A stretch of 64,000 nt of DNA from Bacteroidales bacterium. GTDB lineage: Bacteria; Bacteroidota; Bacteroidia; Bacteroidales; Tenuifilaceae. Made by a program: the position numbers and the translations under genes. The stretch is taken from assembly GCA_013141385.1 (NCBI GenBank), contig JABFRB010000022.1, positions 182,042-246,041 of the forward strand, given 5' to 3'. Numbering within the stretch: the first letter of the stretch is position 1; each line of letters begins with the position of its first letter. Positions 53,831 through 62,461 of the stretch are shown piece after piece. The notes below the pieces were generated by a model that saw nothing but the letters and a program-made list of their open reading frames with translations, was not told the DNA's origin and did not search any database.

Positions 53831-55105
53831 CTAAAAACTATATTGAACAACAATCAGTAGTCGATAGTTACTCGTTATTTTGGGATTTAAAATTACACCT
53901 TTGTTGTTGTTGTCAACAGTGCCATATGCAGAAGCAGTATATTCAAACTCTATGGAAATCTGAAACTTATCTTTTATATAGCTAAACGATGGCGAAAATC
54001 GATACATATAATCAATATCCATTCCACGGCTATAATACTTATCCTTTATAAAATTATCAGTTGTCCCAAGGTTTTTAGCATAACCAAAAAATAAACCTAA
54101 CTGGTATTTTTTACCATAGGTAATATTTCCGAACATGAATAGATGATTTGTCGGTGTATAGGTTTCTTTGCCCGTTAAACTATCAAGGTTACTAACAGCA
54201 TACCCTCCAAGGAGAAGATGTTCATAAAGGTTTTGACCCAATATCCCTTTTACTTTTACTGCTAATTTTGAAGTTTGATATTTCATATAAAACATACCTG
54301 AGTATGAATTTATTTGCTCATTGGTTACATACTTTAGCGTTGGCGTTTTTACTGAAGTCGTAAAAAGCCTTGGTCTCAGGGTTTTATAGTCAAAAGAACC
54401 TCCAAAAGTAAATGCACCGCTGTTTAACTGCAAGTTAGTATTTAAATTCGGTTTTAATCCATTCCTTAGATATGTAGATGATGCATCACTTGGCCCCAAG
54501 TTCCTGCTATCACTCTGATATACTAGTGATAACGAAAATAATAATCCTTCTGTAAGTTTTTGCTTAAAGGTTAACTGAGGACTACGATTAAAGCTTTGAA
54601 AAGGAGCACCTGTATTTAAGCTAATAACTGAAGGAAAAACATCAGTTACAAACATAGGATGCCATGTTAATCCGAATAGCAGTGAACTTTTTTCCCACTG
54701 CAACTTGGTATATGCATGACGAAGCCTAATGCTAACTAGTGAGTTAGTTCCTGAAATGTTATTTATTCCAGTAAAATCGCCCTCAAGCACTATTATAGAT
54801 TTAGCTTTAAAAAGACTAGGCATGGTTACATTTGTCCTAATTCTCGAAGCCATTGCAAGGGCATTTATATTTGGAGCTGCCTGAATATCTACTCCATTTG
54901 CATCCAATTCTGGTTTCTTTGGATATAATAGTAATATACCATCAACAGCATCAACAACTTGACGAGAATCATACCAGTAATCGCCTCGAAAAAAGCCACT
55001 GAAGTCAATTTTTATTTTTTCAATTTTAACCGAATCAGCTGTATTGGCTAGAACATTCGAACATGAAAAAAAAAGGAGACACAAATAAAAAAAAAATCTT
55101 TTCAT
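53831..55105 (-). CDS. Outer-membrane beta-barrel protein within the che cluster
   Basis: A 424-residue exported protein. A signal peptide is clear (MKRFFFYLCLLFFSCSNVLA); starting at 55105 places it correctly, so I do not use the longer frame from 55135. About 14-16 amphipathic strands follow with aromatic girdles (FSGFFRGDYWYDSRQ, LRHAYTKLQW, HLFMFGNITYG, YQLGLFFGYAK), and the chain ends in a strand with terminal Phe (LLIVVQYSF), as outer-membrane barrels do. It resembles porin-like or DcaP-type proteins but I cannot name the family. It is encoded between cheW (121 bp) and cheR (40 bp) on the same strand, an unusual place for such a gene. Confidence 0.78.
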   Translation of the reverse strand: MKRFFFYLCLLFFSCSNVLANTADSVKIEKIKIDFSGFFRGDYWYDSRQVVDAVDGILLLYPKKPELDANGVDIQAAPNINALAMASRIRTNVTMPSLFKAKSIIVLEGDFTGINNISGTNSLVSIRLRHAYTKLQWEKSSLLFGLTWHPMFVTDVFPSVISLNTGAPFQSFNRSPQLTFKQKLTEGLLFSLSLVYQSDSRNLGPSDASSTYLRNGLKPNLNTNLQLNSGAFTFGGSFDYKTLRPRLFTTSVKTPTLKYVTNEQINSYSGMFYMKYQTSKLAVKVKGILGQNLYEHLLLGGYAVSNLDSLTGKETYTPTNHLFMFGNITYGKKYQLGLFFGYAKNLGTTDNFIKDKYYSRGMDIDYMYRFSPSFSYIKDKFQISIEFEYTASAYGTVDNNNKGVILNPKITSNYRLLIVVQYSF

Positions 55106-55226
55106 AAAATTATTTGGACAAATCTTTCTAAACATAATTAATTTACTATCTGAATTTTCCGGGTTAATTCTAATGGGTAGAAAAGAAAATTTTCAAATAA
55201 CGGGTAAATAGATTCATACATTAAAA

Positions 55227-55748
55227 CTATTCAATTTCAACTATAGCTGTTGAGTCCTCTGTTTCCTTAGTTTGAACTTGAATATTTGTTAACTCATTAC
55301 TTGAAAATACAGCATCCATATTAAGAATCATAATGAATTTATCATCAATGTTTGCAACCCCTTCAATAAATTCTGATTTATATTTACTTCCAATGCTTGG
55401 AGCTGGCATTATCTGGCTATTGTCTAATTCTAATACAGCCTGAACCGAATCAACAAGTGCCCCAACATGAATTGAGTCCCCATCCATTTCTATATCTAAA
55501 ACTATGATACAGGTATTTGTTGTATATTCAGTTTTTGGCATTCCGAATTTTATTCGAGTATCAATTACAGGTAAAACAGTACCACGTAAATTAATAACAC
55601 CCTTCATATACTCAGGAGCCTTTGGGACTTCCGTAATTTTGGTCATTTCAAGGATATTCAAAACTTTTCCAACATGGGCAGCAAATTCTTCTTCTCCAAG
55701 TTTGAATGAAAGAAAAGTGTTAATTTTTGTAATATTTTCACTATTCAT
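55227..55748 (-). CDS. cheW: Chemotaxis coupling protein CheW
   Basis: A 173-residue CheW. It links CheA to receptors in the signalling array. The domain spans residues 8-150: TFLSFKLGEEEFAAHVGKVL, a hydrophobic MTKITEVPKAPEYMKGVINLRG core (conserved NLRG), VLPVIDTRIKFG and SVQAVLEL. The C-terminal 20 residues are acidic. It follows cheA by 48 bp. A strong Shine-Dalgarno AGGAGGG lies just before its ATG, unusual for this phylum. Confidence 0.94.
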   Translation of the reverse strand: MNSENITKINTFLSFKLGEEEFAAHVGKVLNILEMTKITEVPKAPEYMKGVINLRGTVLPVIDTRIKFGMPKTEYTTNTCIIVLDIEMDGDSIHVGALVDSVQAVLELDNSQIMPAPSIGSKYKSEFIEGVANIDDKFIMILNMDAVFSSNELTNIQVQTKETEDSTAIVEIE

Positions 55749-55754
55749 GATTTT

Positions 55755-55761
55755 CCCTCCT
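55755..55761 (-). promoter_or_regulatory. Strong Shine-Dalgarno of cheW
   Basis: AGGAGGG on the minus strand, 6 bases before the cheW ATG at 55748. Most genes in this window have no such sequence, so cheW may be translated more strongly than its neighbours or independently of the gene before it. Confidence 0.55.
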
Positions 55762-55796
55762 AACGATTATTTAAGTCCAAGTTCATTTAAAACTAA

Positions 55797-57842
55797 CTAC
55801 AAATAGTTTTCAATTTTAGAAAATAGTTTAATTATTTTATTGGTGTCCAAAACCAGTGCAATTGATCCATCGCCTAGAATGGTAGCGCCAGAAACCATCT
55901 CTTGCTTCTTGTAATGTTTGCCTAGAGGTTTTAATACTGCCTGATATTCACCAATTACGGTGTCTACAATAAGACCTACTCTATTTTCCTCATAATTAAT
56001 AACAATTACCTGCTCAATATCCTGCACCCCATCCGGTAAGCCAAATTCCCTACGGATGTTAAAAAAGGATACCTGCCTTCCTTCTAAAACTAATACATTA
56101 TTAAATGTTTCATAGATTTTTTTCCGATCAACTGCAAATATTTTATCAACAGAAGATAGTGGAATTACGTAATGAGTTTCCTCTACCTTTATTAGCAATC
56201 CATCGATAATTGAAAGAGTAAGAGGTAATTTGATAGTTATGGTAGTTCCAACTCCTAGTTCGGACTCAATTTCAACCTCCCCGCGAATATCAGCAATCTT
56301 ACGTTTTACAACATCCATTCCCACACCTCTACCCGATACATCTGTTACTTTCTTAGCGGTAGAAAAACCTGGTATAAAAACGAGATCAAGTATTTCCTTT
56401 TTAGTAAGTTTCTTATCAGGAGGTATAATTCCCTTTGCAATAGCCTTCTCTCTAATAATGTCAGTATCAATACCTGCTCCATCATCTGATATTAGAATAT
56501 GAACATTTGCTCCTGAGTAGAATGCTTTGAGCAATATCTTTCCTTGTTTTGGTTTGCCTTTTTTGATCCGTTCCTGTACCTCTTCAATACCGTGATCCAA
56601 ACTGTTCCTAATAATGTGCATTAAAGGATCCGATAAACTTTCAATAATGGTTTTATCAAGTTCTGTCTCTGCTCCGTCGGTCACGAATATTACATCTTTC
56701 TTTAGCTCATTTGATAAATCTCGAACTAAACGTTGAAAGCGGGTAAGCATATTCTCAATTGGAATAAGAACAATGCTAAATGCGGTATCTCTAAGTTGAC
56801 GCGAAAGTTTTTGTACATTCTCTGAAATACTCGTTAAGCCTGGAATATTATTTTGTTCTGCAAATAAAGTTAATCGAGCTTGTGTTGTAACTAATTCTGA
56901 AACTAAATTCATTAATGAATCTAGTTTTTCCGAAGAAACTCTAATACTGGATATTGATGTATCCTTTAATCCAACTTTATCTCTTTTAATTGTTGCTGCT
57001 TTGCTTTGGAGAAATCGCTTTTTAGTATCCTCTGCTATTTTTCTAATAGTTGCTAATCCAATATCTTTTTGAATTTTAGCAATTCGAGTAACTTCATTTA
57101 TAAAAAAATCATCATCGAGTAAATTACCTTCTGCTATACTTTGTATTTCAATGGTTGATTCACCTTCTACAAAAATAAAAATGTCGCTAATATCTGCCTC
57201 GTTTCGGTTTGTAACGAGAATAATCTCCCAATAAATATAGCAAAGAAGGGGATCGAACTCATTTAGCAAAGGGATTTTGTTTAGATGAGCATAAACTTTT
57301 GCTTTACCTAGCGAATGAATTTCATCAATTAAATAAAGTGGATTTGTGCCGTTTTTAAAAATTCCACTAGAAGGTATAAACCGAATAAAAAATGTTTTTT
57401 CTTCAAGTATTTCTTCAATATCTGCTTCGCTTAGATTCGATTCATTAGGGTTTTCAGAAGCAGTTTCTGATTTAATCAACCTAGATACCCGGGAGACAAG
57501 CGCATTATGAAGTGTTAGAAAATCCGGATCATTATTGTTATTTTCATCGAGAAGAAGTTTAAGATGATCAACTGATGATAAGGTAATATCTAGTACTTCT
57601 CTCGTTAATTTTAACTTTTTGCTTCGAATGAGATCATATACTGTTTCAAGATCATGTGTATAATGATCAATAAGATCGAAACCAAACATACTGCTATTCC
57701 CTTTTAGAGTATGCATTACTCGGAAAACTTGTTGAATCAGCCCTGGATCTTCAGGATTTTGCTCTAAAGCTAAAAGGTTTTTTTCTAACCCTTCAATTAA
57801 ATCGGTGGCTTCCTCAATGAATTTTTTCTTAAAGTTATCCAT
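55797..57842 (-). CDS. cheA: Chemotaxis histidine kinase CheA
   Basis: A 681-residue kinase. Hpt (P1) domain: His44 in RVMHTLKGNSSMFGFD is the phospho-acceptor. The region at about 130-300 contains the P2-like part, then the dimerisation domain (SEKLDSLMNLVSELVTTQARL), the ATPase domain (N box IIRNSLDHGIEE, G boxes DDGAGID and GRGVGMDVVK) and a C-terminal CheW-like P5 domain (about 535-681). The complete set of catalytic features suggests it is active and phosphorylates CheY and CheB. It starts 7 bp after cheY. Confidence 0.95.
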   Translation of the reverse strand: MDNFKKKFIEEATDLIEGLEKNLLALEQNPEDPGLIQQVFRVMHTLKGNSSMFGFDLIDHYTHDLETVYDLIRSKKLKLTREVLDITLSSVDHLKLLLDENNNNDPDFLTLHNALVSRVSRLIKSETASENPNESNLSEADIEEILEEKTFFIRFIPSSGIFKNGTNPLYLIDEIHSLGKAKVYAHLNKIPLLNEFDPLLCYIYWEIILVTNRNEADISDIFIFVEGESTIEIQSIAEGNLLDDDFFINEVTRIAKIQKDIGLATIRKIAEDTKKRFLQSKAATIKRDKVGLKDTSISSIRVSSEKLDSLMNLVSELVTTQARLTLFAEQNNIPGLTSISENVQKLSRQLRDTAFSIVLIPIENMLTRFQRLVRDLSNELKKDVIFVTDGAETELDKTIIESLSDPLMHIIRNSLDHGIEEVQERIKKGKPKQGKILLKAFYSGANVHILISDDGAGIDTDIIREKAIAKGIIPPDKKLTKKEILDLVFIPGFSTAKKVTDVSGRGVGMDVVKRKIADIRGEVEIESELGVGTTITIKLPLTLSIIDGLLIKVEETHYVIPLSSVDKIFAVDRKKIYETFNNVLVLEGRQVSFFNIRREFGLPDGVQDIEQVIVINYEENRVGLIVDTVIGEYQAVLKPLGKHYKKQEMVSGATILGDGSIALVLDTNKIIKLFSKIENYL

Positions 57843-57849
57843 ACCTCTT

Positions 57850-58215
57850 TTATCTAATTACCTTGTTTAATGCTGCTATTAGTTTAGCGGGAACAAATGG
57901 TTTAATTATCCAACCAGTTGCTCCGGCATCCTTTGCTTCCATTTTACGAGATGTTTGTGATTCGGTAGTGAGAAATAGTATTGGAATACGCTGGTATGTA
58001 GGCATCTTCCTAACCTCCTTAATAAGTTCTATACCATCCATTTCTGGCATATGTAAATCTGTTATTATAAGATCAATAGATTTACCATCAAGGTACTTTA
58101 GAGCATCTTTGCCATCAACTGCTACTAGTACATTATAACCTTCGTTTTCAAGTGTAAAACTGACAACTTCACGAATGCTTTCTGAGTCATCAACTATTAG
58201 GATTGTTCTGGCCAT
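57850..58215 (-). CDS. cheY: CheY-like response regulator
   Basis: A 121-residue single receiver. The acidic pocket is DD at residues 9-10, phospho-acceptor Asp53 is in IITDLHMPEMDG, the conserved Thr is in LFLTTES, and Lys is in WIIKPF. It lies directly before cheA and is the most likely phospho-acceptor of that kinase and the link to motor or other output. No flagellar genes are in the window. Output could be gliding, pili or gene control; this is not visible. Confidence 0.92.
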   Translation of the reverse strand: MARTILIVDDSESIREVVSFTLENEGYNVLVAVDGKDALKYLDGKSIDLIITDLHMPEMDGIELIKEVRKMPTYQRIPILFLTTESQTSRKMEAKDAGATGWIIKPFVPAKLIAALNKVIR

Positions 58216-58230
58216 AATTCAGTGATATTG

Positions 58231-58566
58231 TTATTTTTTAATATTCAATAAATCAGCAAACCCGCTATGTTCCAAAAGGGTTATATGCTCATCGGAAAGC
58301 GAAAAATTGAATGATACTTCTTTTGACTTTCGCTCAATAGTCCACTTAAAAGAGTGAAGAAGCTGCAACGCTCCCAGATCAATATTTTCCACATCTTTAA
58401 TTATAATATTAAATAAATGATATTTGTCCAAATTCTGTATCATTAAATATTTAATACTTGGTAATTCATCAAGTGTTAAGGTTCCTGTAAGTAATATGGT
58501 CGCCTTCTTTTTTCCATCCTCGGTGGATGGGGTAACCTCATAAGGTATTTTTTCTATTTTTTTCAT
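58231..58566 (-). CDS. STAS-domain protein in the che operon
   Basis: A 111-residue single STAS domain (ATILLTGTLTLDELPSIKYL, then IIIKDVENIDLGALQLLHSF). The usual phosphorylated Ser after the conserved Asp (D-S-x-G, as in SpoIIAA) is missing: residues 63-66 are D-L-G-A. It therefore probably acts by binding, not by phospho-switching. It lies between the CheZ-like coiled-coil gene (12 bp) and cheY (15 bp). Free-standing STAS proteins occur in other chemosensory operons, with unclear function. Confidence 0.8.
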   Translation of the reverse strand: MKKIEKIPYEVTPSTEDGKKKATILLTGTLTLDELPSIKYLMIQNLDKYHLFNIIIKDVENIDLGALQLLHSFKWTIERKSKEVSFNFSLSDEHITLLEHSGFADLLNIKK

Positions 58567-58578
58567 ATTTTGTGCAAA

Positions 58579-60402
58579 TTAAAAAAGCTCTACCTCATCA
58601 GAACTCCTTTTTGAGTTTTTATTCTCAATATCAGGATCATCTATATTTAATTCATTATCTTCCCTAGATATAACGGTGTTATGTATCATGTGCTCAGTTT
58701 CCATGGTATACAAACTCTTAATTGAATTAAGAGTTTCATCCCTTTTTGACTTATCAAAATCGACACCTATTAGCTTTTGATAAATTTCCTTAAGCTCAGC
58801 TATAATTTTTGAAATTGTTTTTTCAAACAAATCGTAGTAACGAATTTGCTTGATAGATTCTTTTATCTCCGAAATTGTACTATTACTATGTTTGATGTTC
58901 TCGTTAAGGAGTTGACTTATTCTACTACTTTTTATTTGAAGTTGACTTAATATCGAATTAATGCTTTCGGTAGCATTATTAATAGTCTGGTTTTCCCCAA
59001 TTGATTCTATAAATAGTTTAACTTCAACAGTAAGCTCATTCTCATTTACTAAAATTTGAGACATTATCATTTGTATCGTATTTTCGAATAAATTTATATC
59101 CTCGAAAACGCCCTTTATCTGAGAAATAGTCTCCTTTAATTTGTCATAGCCCTCAACTTCAGGAGAAAAATGAGATATTATATCTTCAGTAACCTTATTA
59201 AGCCTATTACCTGAATCGGTTAAACCATTAATGCATTTTGCAGTTTGTGATAGAAGCGAGTTAAGGTTTCCAATTTGAAATAACTGATCCTTATTTGTCT
59301 CGATAAAATATGAAAAAACTTGCTCAGAATTAGATAACCTTTGAAGTATTCTTGTTAGGTAAATTTCATCGGAGCTATCGGTTGTATTATTCAATCGCTT
59401 ACAGATATCAGTAATGCTAAACATCTCATTACCTATCTCAAGAAAACTTTCTGTTATCTTCTCAATTGCAAGCTGATACTCTTTATTAGCTTTTACAAGA
59501 ATTGCAGCCTGTAAGCCAGAAATATCCTTTATTTTTTGGTAAAGCTGTGATTGGTTTATTGTTTTGGCAGTGCTCTCTTTTTGAAGTAGATCAAATTCCT
59601 TGAGGATACCTTTATGACTCTGTTGTATATGTTCAATCTTTTGCCTGATTATGTCTTGATATTGTAAATTTGTGATAATATCAGCAATATATTCCGAGTT
59701 TCTATCCGTTTTTGTAGTTAGTTCAGGAATTTGATGCTTTACTTCTTCGTGTTTTTCTGCAAAGAAAACTATTGCATAGTGAATATTATTTAAAATTGAT
59801 TCTAAATCAATGGCTTTACTTATCAATACAGATTCAAACCCCCTAATAGTGGTAATAATTTCTGTTTCTAAACCAAAAATGAGTTTTTCACAATCAATAC
59901 ATCTCTCATGATAATCATCAATAATCAAATTATTTTCTTGGATGATGTTGATCCATTTTTTTTCAATTTGGGTCGAAAACTTGGTATCGTTGAAGGTTAA
60001 ATTCGCTAGTAAGAATTTTAATGTCGAAAGGTTTTGCTTAAGGTTTTTGATTGGAATGAAAAATTGATCGAGTAATGATTGTATATTCTTAAGGTTTTTG
60101 GTGCTTCTATTAAGATGAAGACTAAATTGGCTTTGAATTTTACTCAAATCTTTATAAAGCGATTGAAGTTCTAAAAATAGATTTCTGTTACTTATTTCTG
60201 ATAAAGATTTGAAAATTTCATGGGCATTATCAGAAATTCCTTTAGACTGATTATAAAAATTTTTAAAATTAGAATTCAGACCCAAAAAATCATCCGATGA
60301 ACATTTATGAAGATCAATAATCTGCTCATCAATAGTCATTATTATTGATGAGATTTCCTTAATAACCAAATCATTTAACAATATTGAATTTTTTTTACTC
60401 AT
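58579..60402 (-). CDS. Long helical protein with CheZ-like phosphatase motif
   Basis: A 607-residue, nearly all-helical, soluble protein with no TM segment and no receptor signalling hairpin, so it is not a standard chemoreceptor. Residues 246-259 read LQYQDIIRQKIEHI. This matches the CheZ active site, where Asp143 and Gln147 of E. coli (QDLTGQ) act on CheY-P; here Asp250 and Gln254 have the same spacing. A degenerate copy, RYYDLFEKTISKI, lies at about 521-533. The C-terminus is acidic and ends DEVELF, recalling the CheY-binding tail of CheZ (ending SLGF). It lies 12 bp before the STAS gene and shares the operon with cheY and cheA. I infer a CheY-P phosphatase or a coiled-coil scaffold; neither is shown. 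Confidence 0.72.
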   Translation of the reverse strand: MSKKNSILLNDLVIKEISSIIMTIDEQIIDLHKCSSDDFLGLNSNFKNFYNQSKGISDNAHEIFKSLSEISNRNLFLELQSLYKDLSKIQSQFSLHLNRSTKNLKNIQSLLDQFFIPIKNLKQNLSTLKFLLANLTFNDTKFSTQIEKKWINIIQENNLIIDDYHERCIDCEKLIFGLETEIITTIRGFESVLISKAIDLESILNNIHYAIVFFAEKHEEVKHQIPELTTKTDRNSEYIADIITNLQYQDIIRQKIEHIQQSHKGILKEFDLLQKESTAKTINQSQLYQKIKDISGLQAAILVKANKEYQLAIEKITESFLEIGNEMFSITDICKRLNNTTDSSDEIYLTRILQRLSNSEQVFSYFIETNKDQLFQIGNLNSLLSQTAKCINGLTDSGNRLNKVTEDIISHFSPEVEGYDKLKETISQIKGVFEDINLFENTIQMIMSQILVNENELTVEVKLFIESIGENQTINNATESINSILSQLQIKSSRISQLLNENIKHSNSTISEIKESIKQIRYYDLFEKTISKIIAELKEIYQKLIGVDFDKSKRDETLNSIKSLYTMETEHMIHNTVISREDNELNIDDPDIENKNSKRSSDEVELF

Positions 60403-60481
60403 TATTTTGCACTAAAAAAATATTAGTGGTTATGGAAAATACTCTACTTATTTGATAAAACTAATTGTAAGCTCAAGTTCT

Positions 60482-60859
60482 CTATAATAAATATTCCTTA
60501 AACTTGGAAAGGAATATAGGAATGTCAATTGGCTTTGCAAAAAAATCAACAGCACCCAACCTCCTACATATTTCAACATTTTCTTTGGTACTCACTGCAG
60601 ATACAACCACTACAGGTATTTCCGATGTAGAAAGGTTAGATTTTAATTTTTCTAAGATTTCAAAACCACTTACTTGAGGCATAAGTAAATCAAGAAGGAT
60701 AAGATCGGGTTTTTTACGTTCAATAATTGCAAAAGCTTCTTTTGCACTTAAAGCAACATCTGTACTATAACCTTCTTCTTGAAGAATTGCTTCGAGTAAA
60801 ACAAGGTTTGTTGTAGAGTCATCTACAATTAGTATTGAAGTTAAATTATTTTTATCCAT
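60482..60859 (-). CDS. Response regulator, single receiver domain
   Basis: A 125-residue receiver with acidic residues Asp13/Asp14 in ILIVDDS, phospho-acceptor Asp57 in LILLDLLMPQVSG, a Ser in VVVVSAVS and a Lys in FFAKPIDI. I prefer the ATG at 60859 to the one at 60892. It is the first gene of the chemosensory cluster, 79 bp before the CheZ-like gene. With CheY it makes two stand-alone receivers in the operon, so CheA may have more than one target. Confidence 0.9.
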   Translation of the reverse strand: MDKNNLTSILIVDDSTTNLVLLEAILQEEGYSTDVALSAKEAFAIIERKKPDLILLDLLMPQVSGFEILEKLKSNLSTSEIPVVVVSAVSTKENVEICRRLGAVDFFAKPIDIPIFLSKFKEYLL

Positions 60860-61062
60860 TATTTTTTTATTAACTGAATATCTTATGTTCAAATTATTCT
60901 TTCAAATATTAAAAACCATAGTATAAAACAACCTTTCCTAATAAATAGAAATTTAAAATCGTGTTGTTTCGCTTAAAAGATATGGTAAACATTTAACCCC
61001 AAATTTATAATCCTTTTAATTACTTAAGAAACCTTTATAGTGATATTCCTTTTATTAATAAA

Positions 61063-61074
61063 TGATTTAGATCA
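61063..61074. promoter_or_regulatory. FNR-type box upstream of the Crp/Fnr gene
   Basis: TGAT-TTAG-ATCA is a perfect palindrome with the core of the FNR box (TTGAT-N4-ATCAA). It lies in the divergent region between the response regulator at 60859 and the Crp/Fnr gene at 61148, so it could control either. The regulator's recognition helix has the Glu-x3-Arg pair used for the TGA half-site. Confidence 0.45.
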
Positions 61075-61147
61075 TCGCATAAAATTATAATAAAATTTAA
61101 ATTAGAATCATGTTATTTCTTACTTTTACAAAAAACCATTTAAGAAA

Positions 61148-61837
61148 ATGGAAACTCCAATTATAAGTACTAATGAAAATTTTAGTTTTGCCCCATTAAG
61201 TTCCTTATTAAAGAGCTCTGAAAAAGATTCACTCAATTTGAATACAAATTTAGTTGAATATTCAAAGCGTGACACAATTATAAAGCAGAGTGCTAGATCT
61301 TCCCATATAATTTATATTAATAAAGGGTTAATTAAAATATCCAAAGAATTAAGGAAAGGGAAAAGTTTGATTCTAAATATAATAGGACCTAATAATTTCG
61401 TAGGAATCAGCTCTGTTTTTGGAAGCGACACTTATAATTTTTCGGTAACAGCAATTGAACCAACGGTTGTTTCTTTTATTGATACAGTTTTTTTTAAGGA
61501 TATTATTGTTAAAAATGGAGCAATAGGGCTTGAGCTTATTTCTCAAATAAGCCGAAACAACATTGATATGACGGATAAATTATCTAGTTTACTTTACAAA
61601 CAGCTGCCTGGAAGGGTTGCTGATATAATTATTTATTTTTCGGAAGATATCTATAAAAATGAAACATTTACTTTTCCCTTAACTAGACAGGAACTTGCTG
61701 AACTAGCTGGTACAACTAAAGAGAGCATTATCAGAACTTTATCTGAGTTTAAACATGATAAAATTATTGATATTGAAAGAAATATTGTTTCGGTTTTGAG
61801 TCCTAAGATTATTCATACTCTTAGTCGGCTTGGATAA
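61148..61837 (+). CDS. Crp/Fnr-family transcriptional regulator
   Basis: A 229-residue regulator. An N-terminal cyclic-nucleotide-type beta barrel (residues 20-130, IYINKGLIKISKE ... IGPNNFVGISSVFG), a dimer helix, and a C-terminal winged helix (about 165-229) with FPLTRQELAELAGTTKESIIRTLSEF. The recognition helix has Glu and Arg at positions used by FNR/CRP to read TGA. No N-terminal Cys cluster for an FeS centre is present, so oxygen sensing through iron-sulphur is unlikely. It is divergent from the chemosensory cluster and followed by a response regulator gene after 28 bp. Confidence 0.88.
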   Translation: METPIISTNENFSFAPLSSLLKSSEKDSLNLNTNLVEYSKRDTIIKQSARSSHIIYINKGLIKISKELRKGKSLILNIIGPNNFVGISSVFGSDTYNFSVTAIEPTVVSFIDTVFFKDIIVKNGAIGLELISQISRNNIDMTDKLSSLLYKQLPGRVADIIIYFSEDIYKNETFTFPLTRQELAELAGTTKESIIRTLSEFKHDKIIDIERNIVSVLSPKIIHTLSRLG

Positions 61838-61865
61838 TTATGATTACTAATATCTCAATATTAAA

Positions 61866-62243
61866 ATGGATTATCGAATTTTAGTTGTGGATGATATTTA
61901 TATCAATAGATTATTGTTAAAAGAAATCGTAAAAAAAATTTGTACATATTGTTTTGAGGCTCAAAATGGTAAGGAAGCTATTGATATTTTAGTTCGTGAA
62001 GATATTGATGTTGTACTTATGGATATTGAAATGCCAGTGATGAACGGAATAGAAACTACAAAATACATCAGAGAATCTCTATCTCCACCTAAAAAACACA
62101 CCCCTATAATAGCCCTTACCGCACATAACCCCAACAACTTTTTTACCGATTTTCACAATGTTGGCTTTAATCAATTACTAACTAAACCATACTCAATAGA
62201 CTCTCTATTTGAATGCATTAAAAGTGTTTGCAATAAAAAATAA
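61866..62243 (+). CDS. Response regulator, single receiver domain
   Basis: A 125-residue receiver. Acidic Asp9/Asp10 in ILVVDDI, phospho-acceptor Asp53 in VVLMDIEMPVMNG, Thr in IIALTAHN and Lys in LLTKPYSI. The LMDIEMPVMNGIE and ALTAHNPN forms are those of receivers paired with hybrid kinases rather than with CheA. It is co-directional with the Crp/Fnr gene (28 bp), so the two probably share a transcript. Confidence 0.9.
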   Translation: MDYRILVVDDIYINRLLLKEIVKKICTYCFEAQNGKEAIDILVREDIDVVLMDIEMPVMNGIETTKYIRESLSPPKKHTPIIALTAHNPNNFFTDFHNVGFNQLLTKPYSIDSLFECIKSVCNKK

Positions 62244-62461
62244 ACCACCTCCTTCAAAGGGAGTGCTATTCTTTTATCTGAAATTCCATCTTTACCTAAC
62301 TTTTATTCATCTTGAAACCTTTAGAACTTCCAAGATTTTAAACAAACTTCTGATATCCACTTCAAAGATACCTGCATTAATCTTGATTTATAGCTTAAAA
62401 AGGGTGAACCCTTTCTAATTTTATAATATTAACTTACTTGATTTTCAAATTAAAAACAAAA

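Noticed and set aside
58579..60402. Calling the 607-residue helical protein a methyl-accepting chemotaxis receptor
   Set aside because: There is no TM segment, no HAMP, and no conserved receptor hairpin tip of the E-x6-R-A-x-E-x3-G-R-G-F-A type.
61905..62418. A short plus-strand ORF overlapping the end of the second response regulator (62209-62418)
   Set aside because: It overlaps the receiver's last codons in another frame and has no start context or domain.
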